Below the pieces are notes generated by a model. The model was not told where the DNA came from, did no database searches, and saw only the letters and a program-made list of their open reading frames with translations. Below, piece after piece: positions 27,291-36,041 of a DNA stretch of 48,634 nt (the stretch's first letter is position 1; every line of letters starts with the position of its first letter). The DNA lies in the NCBI GenBank assembly GCA_026931725.1, contig JAIXLE010000104.1:1-48634 (forward strand), in the 5' to 3' direction. Source of the DNA: Bacteroidales bacterium. GTDB lineage: Bacteria; Planctomycetota; Planctomycetia; Gemmatales; Gemmataceae. Position numbers and translations under genes: made by a program.

Positions 27291-27325
27291 TCGAGAATCA
27301 TGACGACAAATGATGATCGTTCACT

Positions 27326-28738
27326 TCAGATTGTCGGCAATTTCTGGTAGGCTCGGCGACCGTTGACCCAGGTTTCCGCTACGTTGCGATCATCACCACA
27401 GGCCATGACACCGAATAGGAGGGATGCCGCTTGGTCGACTGTCGCTGGTCCTTCCGGCCCACAGACTTGGGACTGGCGCCAAGCCATCGCGTGCTGCCCG
27501 GCCAGCCAGTCCAAGGCCACGAAATCGGCTTCCTTCCCGATCGAAAAGTTACCGAGTTTGTCATCCAGGTACAGGGCATGCGCTCCGCCTAAGGTGGCCA
27601 GATAGAAACCACGATAGGCATTCAGCTTGTTCCGTTCGGCTTCCGCGGCATCGTGTTCACAGGCATTCACCGAACCATCAAGCATCGTGTTGTTGCACAT
27701 GCCGACTTTGTACGCTTCTTCCAGAACCCGGATCGGGGTAAACGCATTTCCGCCGCCGATGTCGCTACCGATTGCGAGTCGTACCCGTTGCTCGGGGTCT
27801 GTCGCTCGCCCCAGGCGGAACAGTCCACTCCCCAGGAACAGATTCGAGAGCGGGCAGAAACAGATGGCCGCACCCGTTTGGGCAAATCGGCGGAACTCAC
27901 TATTCGAGAGCCAGACACCATGCCCAGCCGTGAAACGAGGCCCGAGAAGGCCATATTTCTCGTAAACCGCGGTGTAATCGTGGCAATCCGGGTACTCCGC
28001 CTGAGCGAGGCGAACTTCGGTAGGGTTCTCACTGATATGGGTGTTGATATGGCAATCGGGGTGTTCGCGTTTGAGTTGCGTACACACGGCCATCATTTCA
28101 TGCGTACAGCCGACAGCAAATCGTGGAGTGATAGCGTAGAGATGACGACCCTGCTTGTGGTAAGTGGCAATGAGCCGTTTCGTCTCGCGGTAGAAATCTT
28201 GGGGTGAAATGCAGTATTCCGCGGGAGCATGTCGGTCGATTCCGGTCAAACCAGCGATTGTTCGCATTCCGCGCCGTGCGGCTTCGGCAAAGAATTCCTC
28301 AGTAGAGACTGGGCTACTGGTGGTGAAAGCCTGACATGTCGTGACACCCCCAGCGAGTAGGTCATCAAAAAAATGTCGTGCGGCTTCCTGGGCATAAGTC
28401 CGGTCGGCGTACCGCATCTCTTCGGGGATAATCCAATTCTGAAGCCAATCGAGAAGCTGATGTCCATAAGCTCCGAGGACACGGGTTTGGGGGAAGTGGA
28501 TATGTCCATCAATGAACCCCGGCAAAATCAATCGCCCCGGAAGATGCGTCACCGGCACCTGCGAGTGACGGTTTGACACTTCCGTGAAGGAGCCGAAATC
28601 GACAATCTTCCCTTCCGCAATGATGAGTAAACCATCCGGCACGAACCGAGCGGCAAGCGCTTCCCGTCCAGGATATTTCCAAGGGTCATCCAATAGATCG
28701 AAGAACGAGCCGCGGACAGCATGAAAAGAAGCCGACAT
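27326..28738 (-). CDS. guaD: Guanine deaminase (amidohydrolase superfamily)
   Basis: A 470-residue amidohydrolase. The first metal motif is PGFIDGHIHFPQ, followed by the guanine-deaminase-like QLLDWLQNWIIPEE region, the substrate loop CISPQDFYRETKRL and AITPRFAVGCTHE. Further metal ligands are in INTHISEN and GHGVWLS, and the catalytic Asp is in IGSDIGGG. These features point specifically to GuaD, which deaminates guanine to xanthine in purine salvage. A start at 28810 is in frame, but 28738 (MSASFHAVRG) gives the usual N-terminus. No other purine gene is nearby. Confidence 0.9.
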   Translation of the reverse strand: MSASFHAVRGSFFDLLDDPWKYPGREALAARFVPDGLLIIAEGKIVDFGSFTEVSNRHSQVPVTHLPGRLILPGFIDGHIHFPQTRVLGAYGHQLLDWLQNWIIPEEMRYADRTYAQEAARHFFDDLLAGGVTTCQAFTTSSPVSTEEFFAEAARRGMRTIAGLTGIDRHAPAEYCISPQDFYRETKRLIATYHKQGRHLYAITPRFAVGCTHEMMAVCTQLKREHPDCHINTHISENPTEVRLAQAEYPDCHDYTAVYEKYGLLGPRFTAGHGVWLSNSEFRRFAQTGAAICFCPLSNLFLGSGLFRLGRATDPEQRVRLAIGSDIGGGNAFTPIRVLEEAYKVGMCNNTMLDGSVNACEHDAAEAERNKLNAYRGFYLATLGGAHALYLDDKLGNFSIGKEADFVALDWLAGQHAMAWRQSQVCGPEGPATVDQAASLLFGVMACGDDRNVAETWVNGRRAYQKLPTI

Positions 28739-29396
28739 GGGCGAGAATCCGGGATGAGAGCATTTACCGTGAGGTGGCATGCCGCCGTACAGCAAACGCC
28801 GACTTTTCACTCACGGAATCGGTTGGGCACACTTTCTACTGTAGTGAGAAAGTGTACCCGGATGCGTTCTCAATCCCACACCGCGAATGTCAATCGCATC
28901 AACCATTTTATATCCAGGAACTGAGTCGATACGCCAAGAAGTCTGTCATCGCTGTTGGCCCTGTCCGCTCGAAATCACCCGGCCGCGTTGAGAAGGTGCT
29001 GGGTTGCGGTGGTTCGGTCGGTGGCGTCTGTCGTTGCAAGAACGGCGACTGTCACCCTGGATCGGTTCCATCAGGAACCAACTCGACCAATCCCACCGTC
29101 AACCCGTGCAGCACCTTTTCGTCACAGCCCGCCAGGATTTCGCAGCGGATTCCTACTCAACCGCGATTCTCGTCAGGCTTCTTTTCTTCTCAGTTGCCAC
29201 ACTCTTGACACTGTATACACTCAGCGGCGCGGCAAACTTGCATGTGCCACCTGAAAAAAATTGAAATCCCACCCGAATACCCTTGCCGATTCTTCCGATT
29301 GGGCAAACAGGTGGATTTAGCGAAGATTTTTCTGGGAGAATCACCGTGTTCGGCGGGGTTTTTCGACGATGTGTGAATCGACCGGAACCAGTGAAA
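28739..29396. other. Long intergenic region with inverted repeats
   Basis: This 658-bp stretch between two minus-strand genes has no convincing coding frame on either strand; the open frames are short and low-complexity. It holds a 9-bp inverted repeat ACACTTTCT (28829-28837) with AGAAAGTGT (28847-28855), about 90 bp upstream of guaD. It also holds the large foldable element at 28990-29120. The part from 29210 to 29396 is AT-richer, with nothing further recognised. Confidence 0.5.
28990..29120. other. Large foldable inverted-repeat element, candidate structured RNA
   Basis: Arms pair over a long distance. GAGAAGGTGCTG (28990-29001) pairs with CAGCACCTTTTC (29109-29120), 12 bp with one G-U. 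GGTTG (29002-29006) pairs with CAACC (29100-29104). CGGTGG (29007-29012) pairs with CCACCG (29093-29098). GGTCG (29016-29020) pairs with CGACC (29084-29088). Inside are two hairpins: GTCGTTG (29030-29036) with CGGCGAC (29043-29049) around a 6-nt loop, and GGTTCC-ATCA-GGAACC (29064-29079). Together this makes a three-way-junction fold. No match to SRP, 6S, tmRNA or RNase P motifs was seen. Strand and function unknown. Confidence 0.55.
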
Positions 29397-30731
29397 TCAG
29401 GCCGCGAGGGGTTCCCGCGTGCCATCTGTCTGTGGGCGAGACAGCAGCCCCAAGGTAAGCCAACGGGGTAACGGCTTGGGAATCGGCGGTTGCATCTCCA
29501 AAAGATTCGGCCGCAATACCATGAGAACCACCAAGGGCGTATACCAGAGGACGTATTCGCCACCGTGTTCCACGATCCAGAATTGTGTGCCGATAATCAA
29601 GGCCGTGGTCAGGGCGATCAAGTCCCCAAGATCCCGAACGGGCGGCCACAAAAAGGCCGTGAGGGCAAATGCCGCATAAACCATGACGATGGGGAGGCGA
29701 TAGGCCCAGTGTGTGCCCGTCCAGATACTATCGCCCGACGGAATCTGCCACGGTTGCCAGTTCTCCACTGTGGTCAGTTGCAGCGACCAGCCCAAACCGC
29801 CCCATTCCACCACGTCCAAAAGCGCCAGTACCCCAAGTCCGATCGCACAAGCCAATAGCACCGCCACCAAGAACCGCCCGGCCCCTCGACCGCGATACAG
29901 TTGTAGCCACCCCGGAACCAGCACGAGCGGGAAGATGGCTATGGCTCCCGCAACCCCCAGCAACAACCCGGCCAAGATCGGCGAACGATACAAGAAGATC
30001 GCCCAAACCAACGTCGCCCCCGGCCAGATGTGATCGGGCCGCCCCACGGCATAAGCGGTATAAGGAAGCATCAGAAAGAGCGTTGCGGCCATCACGCCGG
30101 TGGAGGCATCGGAAAAATGCCGAATGCCGACGAGAACCAATCCCACAATCACCACGATCTGACCGATGACCGTGAAGATGCGGGCCGCCATACTTGGTGA
30201 AGCCGTCTTCGCGGTTTGGGAAAGCGGCGTATTTTCGGCGTGCTGCGTGTTCGTGGCCCGCGGCGGAACACGGGTTTCGGTTTCTAACGGCCGCCGGAAA
30301 GCCACAGCAGCCAGGCACAGCAGCAGCGACAGCGCGAAAAAGATTAACGCCGGATTCGTCATGTTCGCCGTGGGCAACGGTCGCCGTGCCAGTGCCATAT
30401 CCAATAGGCAACGCCCCATCCAATAGCTGGATGCAATGAGTAGCCACAAGTAGCCGAGAGTGCGCAAGCTATCGGCTCGTGCGGTGATGCGTTCCACCTC
30501 CGCCGATGGGGGAACACCAAGGGTATCCGTGGAGATGGGTGGGCGAATCTGTTTCGACTCTTGCACCAACAATAACCCTGGCACGAACAGAAACAGTGCC
30601 AGTAAGTCCAAGTTGCGTAGGGAGAACAACCGCTTAAAATTGAAAAACAATGAGATCGTTAGAAACAACGAGAAATAAAACCACGTTGTCGAATTCGGCA
30701 GCGTGAAATCGAGAAAAATAGAGGGTGACAC
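29397..30731 (-). CDS. Polytopic membrane protein of unknown function
   Basis: A 444-residue integral membrane protein with roughly ten hydrophobic segments, starting MSPSIFLDFTLPNSTTWFYFS. Recognisable segments include FYFSLFLTISLFF, LLALFLFVPGLLLV, ALIFFALSLLLCLAAVAF, VIGQIVVIVGLVLVGI and the WP-rich helices near the C-terminus; a polar loop of about 40 residues separates the early from the later helices. A TTG-initiated frame starts at 30770, but GTG 30731 with CGAGGA about 6 nt upstream is better. No catalytic motif recognised; a glycosyltransferase-C-like or DUF2029-like membrane fold is conceivable but not shown. It is downstream of uvrC on the same strand. Confidence 0.65.
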   Translation of the reverse strand: MSPSIFLDFTLPNSTTWFYFSLFLTISLFFNFKRLFSLRNLDLLALFLFVPGLLLVQESKQIRPPISTDTLGVPPSAEVERITARADSLRTLGYLWLLIASSYWMGRCLLDMALARRPLPTANMTNPALIFFALSLLLCLAAVAFRRPLETETRVPPRATNTQHAENTPLSQTAKTASPSMAARIFTVIGQIVVIVGLVLVGIRHFSDASTGVMAATLFLMLPYTAYAVGRPDHIWPGATLVWAIFLYRSPILAGLLLGVAGAIAIFPLVLVPGWLQLYRGRGAGRFLVAVLLACAIGLGVLALLDVVEWGGLGWSLQLTTVENWQPWQIPSGDSIWTGTHWAYRLPIVMVYAAFALTAFLWPPVRDLGDLIALTTALIIGTQFWIVEHGGEYVLWYTPLVVLMVLRPNLLEMQPPIPKPLPRWLTLGLLSRPQTDGTREPLAA

Positions 30732-30855
30732 GGTGAATCCTCGCCCGGCAGCAGCGGCGGCCTCCCTCAATTGTCAGAAGATCACCACGAAAGCAACTGT
30801 CTGTGTACGCCGGAAGGTGTCCCAGTCAAGTGCCATCAAACCCGTCCGCGCGAGT

Positions 30856-32199
30856 TTATTCACCGAGTTTCTTCCGGCGCAAAATGTGATGATAGTGCTG
30901 AGCGTAGCGGTGTGCCTCGTCTCGGACGTATTGCAGCAACCGTAACGCAGCCGAGTGCCGGCTCAGGCGAAGCGGTTCGGGGTTGCCGGGGCGAAAAATC
31001 TCTTCCTCACGTTTGGCCAACGATATGAGGGTTGGCGGTTCCATACTCAGTGCCTCAAACGCATCCAGAGCGGCCTGAAGCTGCCCTTTCCCACCGTCGA
31101 TGAGCAGAATATCCGGGAAGGCCGCTGCTTCATCATGCAGTCGTCGAAACCGTCGGGTAATCACTTCCCGCATCGAGGCGAAATCGTCGATCCCTTCCAC
31201 AGACTTGACTTTGAAGCGACGATACCCCGGCTTGAACGGCAAACCGTCCAAGAAGGAAACCAGCGAAGCCACGGTGTCTTGTCCGCTGAGATGGGCGATG
31301 TCGAAGCCTTCAATGGTGCGCGGAACCTTGGACAACCCGAGTACCTTTTTCAGCCCGGTGAGCCCCTTTTTCGGGTCCATGACGAAGACTTCGGGTTGTA
31401 CGTCGCGGTCCACATCTCCACGCAGTTCCAGGTTCTCCAAGGCGGTGATTTCATCGCGGATGCGAGCGGCTTTCTCGAATTGCATCGCCGTGGAGGCTTC
31501 GAGCATCTGTTGCCGCATCTCCCGGAGAAGTCGGGCCGTCTTTCCTTCCAGCACCAATAGCAATTTGCGAATTTGTCGGCGGTATTCCTCCCGGCTCACG
31601 CGGAGGTTACACGGGGCCGTACACTGATGGATGCTGTGCAGCAGACAAGGCCGAAACCAGCGCCAGCGATCGTCTGCGGAGTCGATGTCCAGTGAGCAGG
31701 TCCGAAACTGGATGACCCGCTGCATCACCTGAATCGCCGCACGGAGGCTCCGGGCACTGGTGAAGGGGCCGTACAACCGTACCCCCCGACGACGCGGCGT
31801 GCGGGTAAATTCCACGCGGGGGAACTCTTCCCGGACCCGGACTTGCAAGTATGGGAACGATTTGTCGTCTTTCAAAACGCGGTTGAATTTCGGGCCAATG
31901 TCCTTGATGAGGCGGGCTTCCTTCAACAAGGCATCGACTTCGGATACGGCGGGGATGAAATCCACATCCCGAATGTAGCGGACCAGTTCGCGGGTACGAT
32001 CGTTCTCGGCGGCTTCACGAGTGAAGTAGTGCCCGGCCCGGCTCCGCAGATTTTTCGCTTTCCCGACATAAATGACTTCCCCCCGGTCGTCTTTCATCAG
32101 GTAGACACCAGGGGTGGTTGGGAAGGTCCGCACTTTCGCAGCGGGGTCACGCGGGTCGGGGGTCTGCTCGCTGACCGGAAGCGGAATACGGTCGGCCAT
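30856..32199 (-). CDS. uvrC: Excinuclease ABC subunit C, short form lacking the helix-hairpin-helix tail
   Basis: A 447-residue UvrC-like protein. The GIY-YIG nuclease domain (TPGVYLMKDDRGEVIYVGKAKNLRSR, about residues 28-53) makes the 3' incision. A Cys-rich patch (RPCLLHSIHQCTAPC) and a UVR motif (MQFEKAARIRDEI) for UvrB contact follow. Then comes the RNase H-like domain with IEGFDIAH, LLIDGGKGQL and RDEAHRYAQHYH, which makes the 5' incision; its Asp and His residues are present. The protein stops right after LRRKKLGE, where standard ~600-residue UvrC continues into the (HhH)2 DNA-binding domain. No remnant of that domain was found in the 124 bp downstream, so this looks like a genuinely short form. 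Confidence 0.88.
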   Translation of the reverse strand: MADRIPLPVSEQTPDPRDPAAKVRTFPTTPGVYLMKDDRGEVIYVGKAKNLRSRAGHYFTREAAENDRTRELVRYIRDVDFIPAVSEVDALLKEARLIKDIGPKFNRVLKDDKSFPYLQVRVREEFPRVEFTRTPRRRGVRLYGPFTSARSLRAAIQVMQRVIQFRTCSLDIDSADDRWRWFRPCLLHSIHQCTAPCNLRVSREEYRRQIRKLLLVLEGKTARLLREMRQQMLEASTAMQFEKAARIRDEITALENLELRGDVDRDVQPEVFVMDPKKGLTGLKKVLGLSKVPRTIEGFDIAHLSGQDTVASLVSFLDGLPFKPGYRRFKVKSVEGIDDFASMREVITRRFRRLHDEAAAFPDILLIDGGKGQLQAALDAFEALSMEPPTLISLAKREEEIFRPGNPEPLRLSRHSAALRLLQYVRDEAHRYAQHYHHILRRKKLGE

Positions 32200-32312
32200 G
32201 ACGGAATGCCTTGCCTGAGACAGAGAGTATCACACTCCCATTGTAGCCGGGTGCGGCGGGCGATGAGAAGGAACCAACGGGCCGCACGGCCCCCAAACCC
32301 CTTTATTTCCCA

Positions 32313-33659
32313 TTATTTCCCCGGCGACCACCAGGCATCGAGGCGTTTCCGCAAAGCAGCGACCCGGTCAGGATGCGCGGCGGCCAGGTTGCGGGTTTCG
32401 TCCGGGTCTTGGGCCAGATCGTACAACTCGACCGACCCGTTCTGGACATTCGGCGCCTGAGGAACGATCAGTTTCCAGTGTCCGTGAATGACCCAGCGGT
32501 ATTGCAGATTCGCGGCGGGGTCATGGATGTCGACGGCGTTATGCTCGAAGATCTCTCCGTAGACCGTGTCGCGTTTGCCAACGGCCTGCGTGTCCAGCAG
32601 ATTGAGGCCCGGCAGATCTGGGGTCGGCTTTTTACCGATTGCGGTCAGGACCGTGGGCAGCAGGTCTAAGGAAGTGGCGAAGTGATCCGACCGGGCCGGG
32701 GTGATGTGGCCCGGCCAGCGAATCATGATCGGCGTGCGGGTGCCGCCATCGTAGGGGGAGCGTTTCGATTTCGGAGCGTACTTCGGAGCGTTGGGGTCTT
32801 GAATCCAGCCGTTATCGTGCAGATAGACGACGAGGGTGTTTTGGCGAAGCCCGCGTTTGTCGAGATGAGCCAGAACCTCGCCGATGGTTTCATCAAACCA
32901 TTCGCACATGGCCCAGTATTTGGCCACATGCACGGAGGGGGTCTTGTCTCGATACTTTTTGAGCAGGCGTTCGGGCGGGTTGTGCGGTTGATGCGGCATG
33001 ATCGGCGCGTACCAGAGATAAAACGGTTTGCCCGCTTTCCGCGATTCGTCAATAAACGTGAAGACCGGCTGCAACCCCTGGCGACCGATGGTCAGGCCGA
33101 CATCACCATGCCGGCCGCCGCGCCGGGGGTCGCCGATGGTCATGGCTTCGGTGAATCCACCGCAGCGGCAGGCGTTGCCTTCCCACCACTTCCCAGATTG
33201 GTGACTGACATACCCAACGGGTGTGAGCAACTTCGGCAGTGTCGGTGATTTGTTGAACTCGGCGACCATCTCGGCCCGCATCCGCAGATACCCTTCATCC
33301 TGCATCGCCGTGGCCCCGTTTTTACCCGGAGGCAATGGCGGGTCGTTCGAGGTGATCTTGTGTTGATGCGGATACAGTCCGGTAATCATCGTGGCGAGAC
33401 TGGCCCGGCACAGGCTGGTCGGAACGTACCCCTGTGGGAAAACCAGACTTTCGGAAGCCAACTTATCGAGATGGGGAGTCTGGATGAAGGGATGGCCCAT
33501 GAAGCCATAGTCTTTCCAGCTTTGATCGTCGCCGATGAGAAAGACGATATTTGGCCGCGGTTGCGGGTCCACGGCAGCGGATGTGGCGGCAAAACTCAGC
33601 CACCCGGCCACGGCCCAGGCCACTAACCCCAGGAAACGAGAGCCCAGCATCGGTGCCAA
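32313..33659 (-). CDS. Secreted sulfatase
   Basis: A 448-residue alkaline-phosphatase-superfamily sulfatase with an N-terminal signal peptide (cleavage near residue 29). Metal ligands are in FLIGDDQSW (Asp44, Asp45). The catalytic cysteine is Cys84 in SLCRASLATMITGLYPHQ, which would be converted to formylglycine; the consensus is CxP/AxR-like, but here the fifth position is Leu, a variant frequent among environmental sulfatases. VYLHDNGW supplies the second metal segment. It is probably periplasmic and removes sulfate from polysaccharides, an abundant activity in Planctomycetes. Single gene; no carbohydrate locus around it. Confidence 0.9.
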   Translation of the reverse strand: MAPMLGSRFLGLVAWAVAGWLSFAATSAAVDPQPRPNIVFLIGDDQSWKDYGFMGHPFIQTPHLDKLASESLVFPQGYVPTSLCRASLATMITGLYPHQHKITSNDPPLPPGKNGATAMQDEGYLRMRAEMVAEFNKSPTLPKLLTPVGYVSHQSGKWWEGNACRCGGFTEAMTIGDPRRGGRHGDVGLTIGRQGLQPVFTFIDESRKAGKPFYLWYAPIMPHQPHNPPERLLKKYRDKTPSVHVAKYWAMCEWFDETIGEVLAHLDKRGLRQNTLVVYLHDNGWIQDPNAPKYAPKSKRSPYDGGTRTPIMIRWPGHITPARSDHFATSLDLLPTVLTAIGKKPTPDLPGLNLLDTQAVGKRDTVYGEIFEHNAVDIHDPAANLQYRWVIHGHWKLIVPQAPNVQNGSVELYDLAQDPDETRNLAAAHPDRVAALRKRLDAWWSPGK

Positions 33660-33911
33660 CTCCTCGCGAGAAGGAACGGGGTGCGGTTGGTTCTGTGACC
33701 ACGGAATCGTTGACGGCCACCCCGGAGACGATCATAGGGTTTGTGTCGCTTCCCCTGCCACGAAAATTCTCCGCGGGATTCCGAGAGGAAAGAAATGTAG
33801 CGAGTTGGACGCACGAAGTCGTGAGGCAGTCTTCCCCAGAAACCGGGAGTGTTGCTAGAATTGAAGAACTGCGGGGATACAAGGTTCGCGTGCCGTGGCG
33901 AGTGCGACATC

Positions 33912-34409
33912 ATGAAGTGCCAACGATGCCCCAAACCTGTGAGCTTTCACATCACGGAAGTGATTGCACCAAACCAGTATGAGGAAGTTCACCTCTGTGA
34001 GGAATGCGGTCGGAAATACCTGAATGAACCCTTCCCCGTGAAAGCGACCCCACCCGCACAAGCTGTCCCTTCGATTCCCACGGAACATGCCGTGAACGAC
34101 CCCAGCGCGAAACAATGTGAAGTCTGCGGGCTCAAATTCGTGGAATTCCGCAACAGTGGTCGATTAGGCTGCCCGGATGATTATGATGAATTCCGCGAAG
34201 ATCTGCTCCCATTACTGGAAAGTATCCACGGCGATACCAAGCATCTGGGAAAGACCCCCCGCCGGGTTCCGAAACCCTCCGCCAAGAAAGCGGAGTTGTC
34301 CCAACTCCGCAAACGCCTGAGCCGAGCCGTGTCCGATGAAGCCTACGAGGAAGCCGCCCGGCTCCGGGATCAAATCAAAGCGCTGGAAGACTACGACCAA
34401 CACTCCTGA
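33912..34409 (+). CDS. McsA-like protein with zinc-binding cysteines and UVR motif (first copy)
   Basis: A 165-residue protein starting MKCQRCPKPVSFHITEV. It has four Cys pairs or near-pairs (CQRC, CEEC, CEVC and GC) like McsA zinc fingers, and a C-terminal UVR motif DEAYEEAARLRDQIKAL. The frame is open from 33849, but ATG 33912 gives the family N-terminus. In Firmicutes McsA binds and activates the arginine kinase McsB. A second, clearly related copy follows 57 bp downstream and McsB after it, so the three probably form one operon. Confidence 0.85.
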   Translation: MKCQRCPKPVSFHITEVIAPNQYEEVHLCEECGRKYLNEPFPVKATPPAQAVPSIPTEHAVNDPSAKQCEVCGLKFVEFRNSGRLGCPDDYDEFREDLLPLLESIHGDTKHLGKTPRRVPKPSAKKAELSQLRKRLSRAVSDEAYEEAARLRDQIKALEDYDQHS

Positions 34410-34466
34410 ACCGCGGCGTATCCCGAGTCGCTTTCCGGCACACCGATTACCGATGGGGGGTGACTC

Positions 34467-34973
34467 ATGGCCAATATCTGTCAACGCTGTCATGCCCGTC
34501 CCGCCACGGTGCATTTGACAGACATTGTCAACAAGAAGAAACGAGAATTGCACCTGTGCGAAGAATGCGCCCGCGAACAGCAATTGATCCCCGAAGGACC
34601 GGGAACATCGCTCAATCTGCAAGCGTTGGTGTCCCTCATCATGGGCCAACCGACTCCCGAGGTCGACCCTGGGGCGTTGATTTGCCCGACGTGCGGACTA
34701 CAGTATGCCGTATTCCGCGCGGAAGGGCGGTTCGGGTGCCCGGACGATTACGATGCGTTCCGATCCGTACTCGAACCGTTATTGGAACGGATCCATCGCG
34801 GCACTCAGCACACCGGCAAGTTCCCCCGGCACGAGGCCCGCAGGCAAAAACTCCTGGCCGAAACCGAGGCATTACGGGGCGAACTGGCCGCGGCTGTGGC
34901 CGCCGAACGATACGAGGAAGCCGCCCGACTCCGCGACCGGATTCGGCAGAAAGAAGGCGCGGATGAATCTTGA
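34467..34973 (+). CDS. mcsA: McsA-like protein, activator of protein arginine kinase (second copy)
   Basis: A 168-residue protein with zinc-finger pairs CQRC (residues 5-8), CEEC and CPTC, and the shared GRFGCPDDYDAFR segment also present in the first copy. It ends with a UVR motif (AERYEEAARLRDRIRQKE). It overlaps the start of mcsB by 11 bp, so it is the likely dedicated activator of that kinase. The two McsA copies share about the same layout but differ in the linker between the fingers, as expected for old paralogues. Confidence 0.9.
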   Translation: MANICQRCHARPATVHLTDIVNKKKRELHLCEECAREQQLIPEGPGTSLNLQALVSLIMGQPTPEVDPGALICPTCGLQYAVFRAEGRFGCPDDYDAFRSVLEPLLERIHRGTQHTGKFPRHEARRQKLLAETEALRGELAAAVAAERYEEAARLRDRIRQKEGADES

Positions 34974-36033
34974 TAGTCTTCTCCCCAATCTCGGGGAATG
35001 GTTGAAAGGTACTGGCCCCGAATCGGATGTGGTCATCTCGACCCGGATCCGTTTGGCCCGCAACTTGGCCCATTATCCTTTCGCGGGGCGGGCGAACCTC
35101 GCGCAGAAAACCGAGATCGAAACGCGGGGCCGCGAATGTCTCACGCAGGCCCAATTGCCCGCGCCGTTGCCCTACGTTTCCGTGGCCGCGTTGCCGACCC
35201 TGGATCGGCAATTCCTCGTCGAACGCCAACTCATTAGCCGGGAACTCGCCAACGTCCTCGAAGGGCCACGCGGCGTGGCATTCGACGAACGCGAATCCGT
35301 TTCGGTGATGGTCAATGAAGAAGACCATCTCCGGTTGCAAGTCATGCGCAGCGGGTTGGCGCTCGATGAAGCCTGGGCCGAAATCGACAAGCTCGATGAT
35401 GCCCTGGAAGCCCGACTCCGGTTCGCGTTTCATGAGCAGTTCGGCTATCTCACCGCCTGCCCCACGAACGTCGGGACGGGGATGCGGGGCAGTGTGATGG
35501 TGCATCTCCCCGCACTCGGGATCACGAAACAGATTGAAAAAGTGTTCCGCGCGCTCCAGAAGATTAACCTCGTGGTGCGGGGGCTTTACGGCGAAGGCAG
35601 CCGAGCGAGCGGTGATCTCTACCAAATCTCGAATCAGGTCACACTCGGCAAGAGTGAATCGCGGGTGCTAACCGAGATTCGGGAAGTCATTGCCATGATC
35701 CTGCAATACGAGCGATCCGCCCGGCAAGTGCTGATCCGTGAACGCCGTCAAGCCGAGCATGACCGCGTTGCTCGCGCTCTGGGCACACTGGGTAGCGCCA
35801 CCATGATTACCTCAGAAGAGACAATGGAACTCCTCTCGGCAGTGCGGCTCGGCATCCATTTGCAATTGGTCGATAACATCCCCGCGAACCTCGTCAATCA
35901 ACTGTTCATTCAAACGCAATCCGCCCATTTGCAGAAATTGATGGGAACTGTTCTGGATGGAGAAGAACGCAACGCGGCACGGGCACGGTATCTGCGGGCA
36001 AAACTCCGCGAACTCGACGCAAACTCCCGGTAA
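34963..36033 (+). CDS. mcsB: Protein arginine kinase McsB
   Basis: A 356-residue guanido-kinase-type enzyme that phosphorylates protein arginines. Nucleotide-binding STRIRLARN is at residues 26-34, acidic loop NEEDH at about 119-123, and the guanido kinase signature CPTNVGTG with catalytic Cys166. Near the C-terminus RNAARA matches the RDxxRA phospho-arginine-sensing motif except Asn for Asp. ATG 34963 has AAGG 6 nt upstream and overlaps mcsA by 11 bp. In Bacillus McsB marks proteins for ClpCP and inactivates CtsR; no ctsR or clpC is present here, so targets are likely different or encoded elsewhere. Confidence 0.95.
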   Translation: MNLDSLLPNLGEWLKGTGPESDVVISTRIRLARNLAHYPFAGRANLAQKTEIETRGRECLTQAQLPAPLPYVSVAALPTLDRQFLVERQLISRELANVLEGPRGVAFDERESVSVMVNEEDHLRLQVMRSGLALDEAWAEIDKLDDALEARLRFAFHEQFGYLTACPTNVGTGMRGSVMVHLPALGITKQIEKVFRALQKINLVVRGLYGEGSRASGDLYQISNQVTLGKSESRVLTEIREVIAMILQYERSARQVLIRERRQAEHDRVARALGTLGSATMITSEETMELLSAVRLGIHLQLVDNIPANLVNQLFIQTQSAHLQKLMGTVLDGEERNAARARYLRAKLRELDANSR

Positions 36034-36041
36034 ATATCGCT

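Noticed and set aside
28990..29120. SRP RNA, 6S RNA, tmRNA or RNase P RNA
   Set aside because: The conserved SRP loop (GGAAG near AGCAG), tmRNA tRNA-like ends and RNase P GAAA/AGUCCGGGC blocks were looked for by eye on both strands and not found.
28774..29208. 144-aa plus-strand frame and two overlapping frames in the long intergenic region
   Set aside because: Translation is low-complexity and crosses the foldable element; three frames are open at once, as in non-coding GC-rich DNA.
34639..35625. 328-aa minus-strand frame
   Set aside because: Antisense to mcsA and mcsB; no recognisable domain.
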